From Aegilops tauschii subsp. strangulata (taxonomy: Eukaryota > Streptophyta > Magnoliopsida > Poales > Poaceae), in assembly GCF_002575655.3 (NCBI RefSeq), contig NC_053040.3, forward strand, positions 458,848,780 to 458,912,779: 64,000 nt of DNA, read 5' to 3'. The notes beneath the pieces were generated by a model that was given only the letters and a program-made list of their open reading frames with translations, ran no database searches and was not told the DNA's origin. Of this stretch, positions 55,908 through 64,000 are shown one piece after another. Position numbers and translations under genes: made by a program. The stretch's first letter is position 1; each line of letters opens with the position of its first letter.

Positions 55908-57558
55908 TAACAGTAATGCTGCACTGTGCAATCCTTCGCAGCATGCGTATCCACCGTGCACTATCAGCATCGGACCCCTTTCTTGGTCTTGCTCTTGGGC
56001 ACCGTAGGATCCATCTGTCCATCAGACATGGGGTCTCCCAGTGGAGCGACATCGACAACAGTAGACCTCTGTGGCAACTGTGGTAGGATTCTGTGGCTGC
56101 ACAGCCTGCTGATAATGCCCCTGCTGATGTGGCTGCACCTGCTGCTGCGGTACAGGTTGGTGCGGGAACTGCTGTTGAATCTACATATGCGGAGGGGGTG
56201 GGTAAAAACCATGTTGTGATGCTCCACCGGCAAACTGTTGCTGTTGCGGCTTCTTCTTTTTTCGCTTCTGAACCGGCTGTGCCACAACCCCTCTCGGATG
56301 AAACTGCGGAGGGACTGACACCCTGGTTGGCGGAGCCCCATACATGGGAGCAGCCCCTCCGGCGACGATCGGACCATATGGCGAGATGTACTGCCCAGCA
56401 TGGCCAAGTCCACGGGCTGGTTCCCACCATAGCTGTAGACCGGCGCAGGTCCTCGTTGATGTTCAAGTGCTACACCGGAGAAGCCCGGCATCTGAGCCGG
56501 AGGACGCGAAGGAGCGGAGGCCGGCCCTACAACCGGAGGAGCACGAGGATTTGTCCCCCCCCCCCCCCCCCCCCCCCCCCTGGCGGAGGCAGCACACGCC
56601 GAAGGAGGCACGCCCGCCACGCCCGCCATGGGGCGCTGAGGCGCCGCCGCGACTGCCGCGTAGGAACGAACAGCTCTGTCGCCGGAAGAAAGTTCTGAAG
56701 TGGGTTGCGGCGTCGGCGAGATCGGAGACTGTGTGATAGAAGACGAAGACGACGGCGCTCTGGGCGATGGCGTGGCGTTCAGCGACTGCGTAGGGCATCT
56801 CCAAAGAGCCCACATACGCCTTCTAAGAAAGGCCCACGAGAATTCCAGGCCCTGAACCTTCTGTGCATGCATGGGCCCGTTCCCCGAGGTCGAAGGATTT
56901 TGAATCTCCGTGGAATTCGCCACTGAACCCGATGCCCGATCTACGTCAGTTCCCGGCGATCCTTCCGGCGCCGGCGAGCCTCTCCGACCTGTCGAGGCCG
57001 AATCCCTCTTGGCCGAGTCGATGAACATCCCAAGCACTGGAGGAGGCGTCACTCTGCGCGGCGGCAGGGGGCCTCGCCAGGATCCCATACGCGGCGGACG
57101 GGCCATCCTCAGCCCGGTTGGTGACGTTGAGGTCTTCCGGCTGGGGTGCTCCATAGGCACCGGTTCTGGCAGCGCCACCGATCCATCGAGCCTCGATCCC
57201 ACCTTGTCCATGGCGTTATCCTGCTCCCGGCGCAACGGCAGCCCTGAACCTTCTAATTTCGGTGCCTCTCCCGGCGGCGAAGGTGATCTATTCTCCCAGA
57301 ACCTCGACGCCGGCGTTGGAAAACATTCCAGAACTCTTGGACGATTTCTGCCTCGGTCTTCTTCCTCTGGCGAACCACCGTACTCCATTCACCTCCTCCG
57401 ACGTCCTCCCCCAGCACCTTTAGTGCTAGCTGGACGCCAACAGCCGGCTCCTCCTCCTCATCCGAGGACTCGCCGTCCGATCCCAGGCAGGAGTACCTGG
57501 ATCCAGTGGATCCCTCCGCCGTTGGCGAGGTCGCTGGCCCCGAGGTCGCCGGCCCCAT
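55908..57558 (-). pseudogene. LINE 2 ORF1, N-terminal half
   Basis: ATG 57558 starts MGPATSGPATSPTAEGS, then an acidic SDGESSDEEEEPAVGVQLAL and EWSTVVRQRKKTEAEIVQEF. A frameshift near 57300 moves the reading into the frame of 57388-55964 (RFWENRSPSPPGEAP onward). A second shift lies in the region after the Gly run, where a Gln-rich QIQQQFPHQPVPQQQ stretch is read in another frame. Two zinc knuckles end this piece: one reads GVRC, two stops (TGA TAG), CTVDTHAAKDC; the next reads YCYICDKMG and continues at 49283 after Helitron 2 is removed. This matches the paired knuckles of Triticeae LINE ORF1. Confidence 0.83.
56555..56580 (+). repeat. 26-base poly-C tract in LINE ORF1
   Basis: An uninterrupted run of 26 C on the plus strand (poly-G in the coding strand, read as poly-Gly). 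Length in homopolymers this long is prone to both mutation and assembly error. Confidence 0.95.
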
Positions 57559-57597
57559 GGAGATAGGCCGGGGCGCCAGAGTTAATCGCCGGCCCCG

Positions 57598-58840
57598 GAT
57601 CTACTTGTCGTTCATCCTCACCCATAACTACAAGTCGTGGTGGAGGAGGCACATTCACATCCTCCTCGCCATGTTGATCATTTCCTCCTTCTCGCTGCTG
57701 CTGCATATATCCAACAATAAGAAGAGGATTGCGTCCGAGAGCAAAGGATTTCCCGGCCCTCATGAATGCATAGCATTTCAATGCCAGTTTGGCAAGAATA
57801 AGAGCAAAAGGCGTGTATCTGAAGTAAAGTGGTCCATGAGGGGACGGGGGCCTAGGACGTCTCTAAAGGTACACGGGAAGAGCATGGGTGCTGATAGCCA
57901 AGTAAGCTATCCAGATTCCTTGAAGAAGAAGTTGGAAAGGGGCTCGTATGCTTCAATCTTCTCTATCATCTGTAGCTACTATAGGGCTTGTATTGATAGC
58001 AGAAATCAGAACAAGGCAGGTCGATACTATGACCATGTATGTGTGAGTTTGGAATATGCTTGGCAATCAGCTCTTAATTTAAGAGTTCGAGCAACTCCAT
58101 AGTAGAGAGTGACGTCAAACCAACCGCCGGTGGAGCCAGCTGCGGAGAGGACATAAGATATGATGGGTAGGAACAAGGTGGTTGCCCCTAGCAAGAGATA
58201 GCGGGTGAAACCATAGTGGCGGTAACGGTGGCCATAGGCGCCTATTCCAACTATGACTCCTGCAAGGATGGCGTTAACGAGCAGCGTCCCTTCCACTCGC
58301 CACAGCTGCCCTGTAACGTGATCGGATAACTCTCCCACGTCATCAATGGTGCAGTTTACCGCACATTGCGCGATTGCTTCATCCGTGCAGCACAAGAGAT
58401 AAGTATCCGGGAGGGTAGAGTTACTCGCCATGAGCTGATGATCAAATTTAAACATCCGTATAAATTGTTGGAACATAAAACATCCGATAAAGAAAGCAAC
58501 TGTTGGCACAAATGCAATTAAAAATGACGCTCTAACGGCGGACACTTGTTGAGTTCAGTCGGAAATGAATGGAAAAACATCAAAACTGCACTCAACACAG
58601 GATGCCGCTGATTAATTACAGTAAAATCAGTAGAAGATTGTACCTTGTAACCTTGTAGAGGCAACCAACCGGAGACGTCGATATGGAACGCCATATGTGC
58701 TCAGAACCTGCCGGTCCATGGACCACTGCTTGGAACAGCAGATCTGTAATGTTCATTCGGAGAGAAAAGTCCATCGATGGAAGCCATGGCCGGCGAGGGC
58801 AGCGCGCGCCGAACGCATACTGAGCACATCGAGACACCGA
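57598..58840 (-). pseudogene. DUF4220 N-terminal part of a broken DUF4220/DUF594 host gene
   Basis: The frame ending at 58027 encodes membrane segments (SFLIAFVPTVAFFIGCFMF, LLVNAILAGVIVGIGAYGHR, YLLLGATTLFLPIISYVLS) typical of DUF4220. After a frameshift near 58060 the homology continues with two in-frame stops (TGA in DRED-stop-SIRAPF, TAG after ALPVYL) through GIWIAYLAISTHALPVYL, LAKLALKCYAFMRAGKSFAL, GRNPLLIVGYMQQ and RLVVMGEDERQVDPG. It then runs into the LINE at about 57598. Upstream, a separate exon-like frame (MDFSLRMNITDLLFQAVV, about 58785-58650) ends before GTACAAT and may be the first exon. The matching C-terminal DUF594 end is at 16093-15828. Family function is unknown. About the middle third of a normal gene is absent at both sides. 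Confidence 0.78.
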
Positions 58841-59928
58841 CGCAGTATGCGTGCAAAGGTGTCGGTTGTCTGCCTGCGATCCGCCCTTGTGCGCGTGGTC
58901 TATTCAATCCAGCTCAGGAACTTAAGAGGAGGCGTTCGGGGAGGAGAACATATCCACCAGGTGCCCCGACCGACCGTGACGAGCGACGAAGCTCTCCGTG
59001 TACGACGAGTACGACACCCGACCAGCCGGCATGTCAGCCACCGGAGAACCGAAACGGCTCGGCGTTTCAGCAACCGGAACAACACTCACTCGTCGCTTGG
59101 CCGGCCTCCGGAGCTTCGGCGGGCTGCTCTGCGACACCTGCGTGGCGTCAGGCAGGGCTCGTGCCTCTTCAGTCTTCGCCTTCTTCTACCACAGCATGGA
59201 CTCGACCGCTCGAGGTGCCCACAACAAGCCTGTTTTTTTTTTCTTTTGGATATCACAACAAGCCTGAGTATATTTGCTGGAACACTGGTTGTCCACGTTT
59301 GGAACCTCGCAGCACAGACTTAACACGGTGCGACCTTGAACGCGCACACGCCAGTCCTTCGCATACTACTGCAACTCTACGAGAAGGCACAAGTTTTAGT
59401 TTGTTGAATTTTAGTACATGCGGGAGGCATGCGGCTACCGTTGTGGGTTGGGGAGAGGAGCCTGGTGTTGAGGGTTGAAGGACCAAGACAACGGGGATTG
59501 GGGGAGAGAATGGTCCATCATAATTCATTAACTCAACATTCACGAATTGACATTCATCATTTCGTTCCACCTTCACGCTTGAGCATTTATTTACAAAAAT
59601 CAACCCCACCATTTTCACATATTGTTTATATGGTTCCAAGATTATCTTAAAAACATGAACTACTCAAATACCCCGAAATATACAAGCATGAAGGCACAAG
59701 AGGCAGCACAATTCACAATCTCCAAAATATATAGCTAACACAAATTCTTCATCAATCTTTATATATGTGGCATAATTTACATCATATTCATGGAATATGA
59801 AATACTATACAAGCCATAAGTTTGTACATAATTTAGATACAGATACAAACTATACTTAATTAAAATGGATGTGTGCAATTATTTGATATTTTTGTGCGTA
59901 GGAGGATATTTGGCATAGGACACTCTTT
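58841..59928. other. Intergenic region between DUF4220 gene and cysteine protease gene
   Basis: GC-rich to about 59220 (likely upstream region of the DUF4220 gene), then AT-rich after a T-rich run at 59229-59243. No recognisable gene. 59640-59928 is presumably 3' flank of the protease gene. Confidence 0.5.
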
Positions 59929-61042
59929 CTATGCAGTGGGGTAAGAAGGCTCCATGGCAAGGCCACACATGCCTCTCTTGTCGGTGATGTCCTTCTCCAT
60001 TCTTAAATATCCGTTCTCGCCCCATGTTGTTCCCCATGAATTCTTCAACAACCAATACTTTGTGCCGTCGCTGGTCTTGCCATAACCAATAGCTGCAATA
60101 CCATGGTCTAGGTCAGTGCCACATGAGCCAGTCATCACTCCACCTTTGTAAAACTGGAACGTCATATCTCCTCCATCTACAGCTACCGAGACGGGTTGAC
60201 TTGCGACGGCTTGCATGAGGGCTCCCTCGTTGTTGGCTGGAACATCCTCATAGCTTTTGATGGTTGCGGCACCATTGGTTCCACTCTTGCACTTGTCATC
60301 TGCCGCGGTATATGGGTAGTTGGACTCGGTGGTGAGACCGCCATTCTTGATAATGAATTTAAAGGCATCGTCCATGAGCCCTCCTTCACAACCTTGGTCT
60401 TCGCCATGGACATCACAATCCACCAACTCTTGCTCCGACAATGAGATAAGCTTGCCAGTTTTGAGCTTAACGATGCCCTCCGTAGCAGCGACAGCAGAAA
60501 ATGCCCAACAACAACCTACACATGATTACGGTTTAGTAGATATTATAAGACGACATTCTCAAAAAAAGTAAACACATATCCAATACATCATTATCCTTAA
60601 TATACTCACCACATTGGCCCTGATCCTTGATGGGAGTAACTGCACCTTTGGTCCTCCAGTCTACGGTTTCCGGAAGTGCAACGAGACTTACATTCTCGTA
60701 CCTGAATCCGGTAGGAACCCTCTCCAAGCTTGGTTTGTATCCCTTGTTAGCCTTTGTCGCCTTGAACTCCTTGTTGGTTAGGTCAGTGAACTGATTGATG
60801 CCCAAATAGAACTTGCAGTTCTCAGTGTTAAACGACTCGATGAACCCGACATTGGCCTTGAACACCTGAAATCGTTGTGCCTTCTCAGTAGTGTCCTTGT
60901 ACACACGGTTGTACTGCACCATCCAACTCTCGTGCCTTGCCACCATCGACAAGTCATCGTTGAGCTCCCGAGCTGCTAGGACCGAACTGCAGAAGTAGAG
61001 GCACCCGAGGATGCTAAGGATCAAAGCTTTTGAGATGGCCAT
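59929..61042 (-). CDS. Papain-family cysteine protease, SAG39-like, intact
   Basis: Exon 1 is 61042-60610 and exon 2 is 60515-59929, with a 94-bp GT-AG intron (GTGAGTAT...TGTGTAG) splitting a Gly codon. The product has 339 residues, the usual length. Residues 1-23 are a hydrophobic signal peptide ([20 protein letters not shown]). An I29-type propeptide follows, with ERFNIN-like spacing ([34 protein letters not shown]). The mature enzyme begins near LPETVDWR. Catalytic residues are C147 (QCGCCWAFS), H282 ([12 protein letters not shown]) and N303 (LKNSWG); the GCxGG motif is present (GCEGG). It resembles senescence-associated SAG39/SAG12-type vacuolar or secreted proteases. No lesions; this is the only clearly intact host gene in the window. 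Confidence 0.95.
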
Positions 61043-61118
61043 GGTATGTTTGATGGATTGCGCTACTACTAGTGTGCAATGTGTGCTCTGCTTTGTTTCT
61101 GCAAATGAAACTAGGTAT

Positions 61119-61126
61119 CTTATATA
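61119..61126 (-). promoter_or_regulatory. TATA box of the cysteine protease gene
   Basis: The minus strand reads CTATATAA about 77 bp upstream of ATG 61042. A CATGCATC word (61131-61138), an RY-type element known from seed promoters, lies directly upstream. Confidence 0.75.
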
Positions 61127-61139
61127 GTTTGATGCATGT

Positions 61140-62109
61140 ATTTAAGTATAGGAGATGGAGATGGTCTCCAACATAGCGGTGAAGCACGTCTAGTGGGCGG
61201 ATATTATAAATCAAGTGTACTTAGCATTTGGTGCACGGATATTATAAATCAAACAGACTTGGCTGAATGTGCTTGCATGGTGATATGGACAGATTTCTTT
61301 ATCGATGCTATTTCTATGTATATTTATAACATTTTGGCGAACAAAATATATAAGTTCATTTTCATCTTTGCGGTGCATGTATAAACTTTCTACAAGCTCA
61401 ATTTTATTTGGAGCGTAACAGTAAGTTTTAGATTGTGTTGATTTACATAATTGTAGGCTAGAGAATATAGCTAAGAATCATTGCAGCCTACCAATATAAA
61501 ATGATTAGAACTGACCACCGGTAGAGTCTAGGAGTGTAACACGAACATAATAAGTTGATTAAGACATGACTAACCATATCATTCGTATATGAAGAAGAAA
61601 TAAGATTAATTAACTGATCTTAGTAATTTAATCCGGGGTCCAAAAAATGTTTGGCACTCATCTTACATTTTCTGTTTTATATGGACTGCATGAGCCTCAA
61701 GGCACGTCAAGTGCAAGAATTTTAATACCACCAGACATACTTTCCTGCCACGCAGATGCTCCTTTCCACTCAAAACTTCGTAGAAGTACCATACCTTACA
61801 ACAGCTGTGGTGGCTGTGTTGTGCGAGTGGTCGCCCCGTGCAGCGTGTGCTGCAGTTGCTGGGTCGTGCAACACTGCAACTCAAGGCTGAACGGTAGTAT
61901 GTAACACCCTGAAGAGTAGACACACTATGCACATCACCAAGCGACACACACAACCAACACAGCCAACACTTTTCTCCCCCTCCCTTGATTTGTAGGGCTA
62001 CAAAAATCATTCGCAAGAATTGAGCAGAGTACACACACATGGAAAGGTGGTTTGGGGTAACATAAACATCGATGGGCAGCTGAGAGCCTAAGTGAACACA
62101 TGGCACACA
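61140..62109. other. Intergenic, no gene recognised
   Basis: AT-rich upstream region of the protease gene, then a mixed-composition stretch (61640-62100) with only short ORFs lacking known motifs. A short direct repeat, GGATATTATAAATCAA (61198 and 61237), is present. Confidence 0.5.
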
Positions 62110-63827
62110 TGATGGGGAACGTAGCAATAATTCAAAATTTTCTACGCATCACCAAGATCAATCTATGGAGTCATCTAGCAACGAGAGAGAGGAGTGCATC
62201 TACATACCCTTGTAGATCGCGAAGCGTTCAAGAGAACGGGGTTGATGGAGTCGTACTCGTCGTGATCCAAATCACCGATGATCCTAGCGCCGAACGGACG
62301 GCACCTCCGCGTTCAACACACGTACGGAGCAGCGACGTCTCCTCCTTCTTGATCCAGCAAGGGGGGGGAGAGGTTGATGGAGATCCAGCAGCACGACGGC
62401 GTGGTGGTGGAAGTAGCGGGATCCCGGCAGGGCTTCGCCAAGCGCAAGCAGGGAGGAAGAGGTGTCACGGGAGGGAGAGGGAGGCGCCAGGGCTTGGGTG
62501 TTGCTGCCCTCCCTTCCCCCCACTATATATAGGGCCAAGGGAGAGGGGGGGCGCAGCCTTGGCCCTTCCTCCAAGGAAGGGTGCGGCCAGGGAGGAGTCC
62601 ATCCTCCCCAAGGCACCTCGGAGGTGCCTTCCCCCTTTAGGACTCTCCCTTTCCCTTATCTCTTGGCGCATGGGCCTCTTGGGGCTGGTGCCCTTGGCCC
62701 ATATAGGCCAAGGCGCACACCCCTACAGCCCATGTGGCCCCCCGGGGCTGGTGGACCCCCTTGGTGGACCCCCGGACCCCTTTCGGCACTCCCGGTACAA
62801 TACCGGTAATGCGCGAAACTTTTCCGGCGACCAAAATAAGACTTCCCATATATAAATCTTTACCTCCGGACCATTCCGGAACTCCTCGTGACGTCCGGGA
62901 TCTCATCCGGGACTCCGAACAACTTTCGGGTTACCGCATACTAATATCTCTATAACCCTAGCGTCACCGAACCTTAAGTGTGTAGACCCTACGGGTTCGG
63001 GAGACATGTAGACATGACCGAGACACCTCTCCGGCCAATAACCAACAGCGGGATCTGGATACCCATGTTGGCTCCCACATGCTCCTCGATGATCTCATCG
63101 GATGAACCACGATGTCGAGGATTCAATCAATCCCGTATACAATTCCCTTTGTCAATCGGTATGTTACTTGCCCGAGATTCGATCGTCGGTATCCCGATAC
63201 CTTGTTCAATCTCGTTACCGGCAAGTCTCTTTACTCGTTCCGTAACACATCATCCCATGATCAACTCCTTGGTCACATTGTGCACATTATGATGATGTCC
63301 TACCGAGTGGGCCCAGAGATACCTCTCCATTTACACGGAGTGACAAATCCCAGTCTCGATTCGTGCCAACCCAACAGACACTTTCGGAGATACCTGTAGT
63401 GCACCTTTATAGCCACCCAGTTACGTTGTGACGTTTGGTACACCCAAAGCATTCCTACGGTATCCGGGAGTTGCACAATCTCATGGTCCAAGGAAATGAT
63501 ACTTGACATTAGAAAAGCTCTTAGCAAACGAACTACACGATCTTGAGCTAGGCTTAGGATTGGGTCTTGTCCATCACATCATTCTCCTAATGATGTGATC
63601 CCGTTATCAACGACATCCAATGTCCATGGTCAGGAAACCGTAACCATCTATTGATCAACGAGCTAGTCAACTAGAGGCTTACTAGGGACATGGTGTTGTC
63701 TATGTATCCACACATGTATCTGAGTTTCCTATCAATACAATTCTAGCATGGATAATAAACGATTATCATGAACAAGGAAATATAATAATAACCAATTTAT
63801 AATTGCCTCTAGGGCATATTTCCAACA
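62110..63827 (-). repeat. 3' LTR of the BARE-1/WIS-type element
   Basis: 1718 bp with TG...CA ends. The LTR promoter TATA is CTATATATAG on the minus strand (62523-62532), leaving about 400 bp of R-U5. Confidence 0.93.
62523..62532 (-). promoter_or_regulatory. TATA box in the BARE-1/WIS-type LTR
   Basis: CTATATATAG on the minus strand, about 1.3 kb from the LTR start, the usual relative position in this family. Confidence 0.7.
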
Positions 63828-63840
63828 GTCTCCCACTTGC
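63828..63840 (-). other. Polypurine tract of the BARE-1/WIS-type element
   Basis: The minus strand reads GCAAGTGGGAGAC immediately before the LTR start. Confidence 0.8.
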
Positions 63841-63975
63841 ACTAGAGTCAATAATCTAGTTCACATCACCATGTGATTAACACTCACAGGTCACATCACC
63901 ATGTGACCAACATCTAAAGAGTTTACTAGAGTCAACAATCTAGTTCACATCACTATGTGATTAACACTCAATGAG
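63836..63975. repeat. Short direct repeats before the BARE-type 3' LTR
   Basis: AGAGTCAATAATCTAGTTCA (63844) recurs as AGAGTCAACAATCTAGTTCA (63929), each followed by CATCACNATGTGATTAACAC; a partial copy lies between them (CATCACCATGTGACC). Confidence 0.8.
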
Positions 63976-64000
63976 TTCTGGTTTGATCATGTTATGCTTG

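Larger units (their letters stand above)
55908..57597 (-). mobile_element. LINE copy 2, 5' piece (piece 1 of 4)
   Basis: The minus strand carries the 5' end and the ORF1 N-terminal half up to the Helitron 2 border. The boundary with host DUF4220 sequence is near 57590-57598, where VVMGEDERQVDPG stops matching the host family and the LINE leader begins about 35 bp before ATG 57558. Confidence 0.88.
62110..64000 (-). mobile_element. BARE-1/WIS/Angela-type Copia element, 3' LTR and 3' interior
   Basis: On the minus strand the LTR starts TGTTGGAAATATGCCCTAGA at 63827, the well-known start of the BARE-1/WIS/Angela family, and ends TACGTTCCCCATCA at 62110 (1718 bp). To its right is the interior, ending in the purine tract GCAAGTGGGAGAC directly before the LTR, so this is the 3' LTR of an element extending beyond the window. 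The interior near the tract carries repeated CTAGTTCACATCACCATGTG units. The left flank of the insertion is ACACA (62105-62109); its partner cannot be seen. Confidence 0.95.

Noticed and set aside
61663..62127. 154-codon minus-strand ORF between the protease gene and the BARE-type LTR
   Set aside because: Cys-rich by composition but without a recognisable motif, and it runs across the LTR border.
62100..62855. 251-codon plus-strand ORF
   Set aside because: It lies inside the BARE-1/WIS-type LTR in antisense to the element, with low-complexity composition.

Overview
This is a plant nuclear window, almost certainly from a Triticeae grass (wheat, Aegilops, barley or a relative). The evidence is the dense nesting of grass transposable elements, a BARE-1/WIS/Angela-type LTR at the right edge (63827 down to 62110), a gypsy-like LTR with the typical Triticeae TGATACGTCTCCAACGTATC end at the left, and monocot genes (DUF4220/DUF594, SAG39-like cysteine protease). 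Only one host gene is intact: the cysteine protease at 59929-61042 (minus strand). All family names come from recognition of motifs, not from database searches.

Layout. 1-3920: 5' part of a gypsy-like LTR element (minus), running out of the window. 3921-4684: remnant of another LTR. 4685-about 8815: a decayed LINE (plus). 8816-10513: spacer with no recognisable gene. 10519-15639: a complete but mutated Copia element with a perfect TTCTC target duplication. 15828-16093: the C-terminal (DUF594) end of a host gene on the minus strand. About 16094-57597: a 41.5-kb nest. 57598-58840: the N-terminal (DUF4220) part of a host gene in the same orientation. 59929-61042: the cysteine protease. 62110-64000: 3' LTR and the start of the interior of a BARE-1/WIS-type element.

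The nest can be taken apart to the base. Its outer layer is one LINE (minus) cut into four pieces (57597-55908, 49283-49225, 41464-38090, 18716-16094). Removing three later insertions restores the LINE reading frame at each junction. (a) Helitron 1, 18717-38089, starts with TC, ends with a GC hairpin plus CTAG, and sits between A and T. (b) Helitron 2, 49284-55907, has the same hallmarks and carries two exons of a biotin-protein-ligase gene. (c) A Mutator-like element, 41465-49224, has long terminal inverted repeats and a perfect 10-bp target duplication. Helitron 1 was itself hit by a Tat-like gypsy element (21662-36983, TSD TATAC), and that by a 2.6-kb solo LTR (26784-29421, TSD GCCTG). The nest is therefore up to four layers deep.

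The most interesting parts are: the MULE, which pairs a MULE transposase gene with a convergent, intact, spliced gene for a small GRF-zinc-finger membrane-anchored protein, plus a third unrecognised 135-aa gene with its own TATA box; the gypsy element, whose LTR together with about 475 bp of neighbouring Helitron DNA is duplicated, and which carries a five-exon spliced antisense gene; and Helitron 2, which contains captured exons and a decayed internal Helitron end suggesting growth by read-through.
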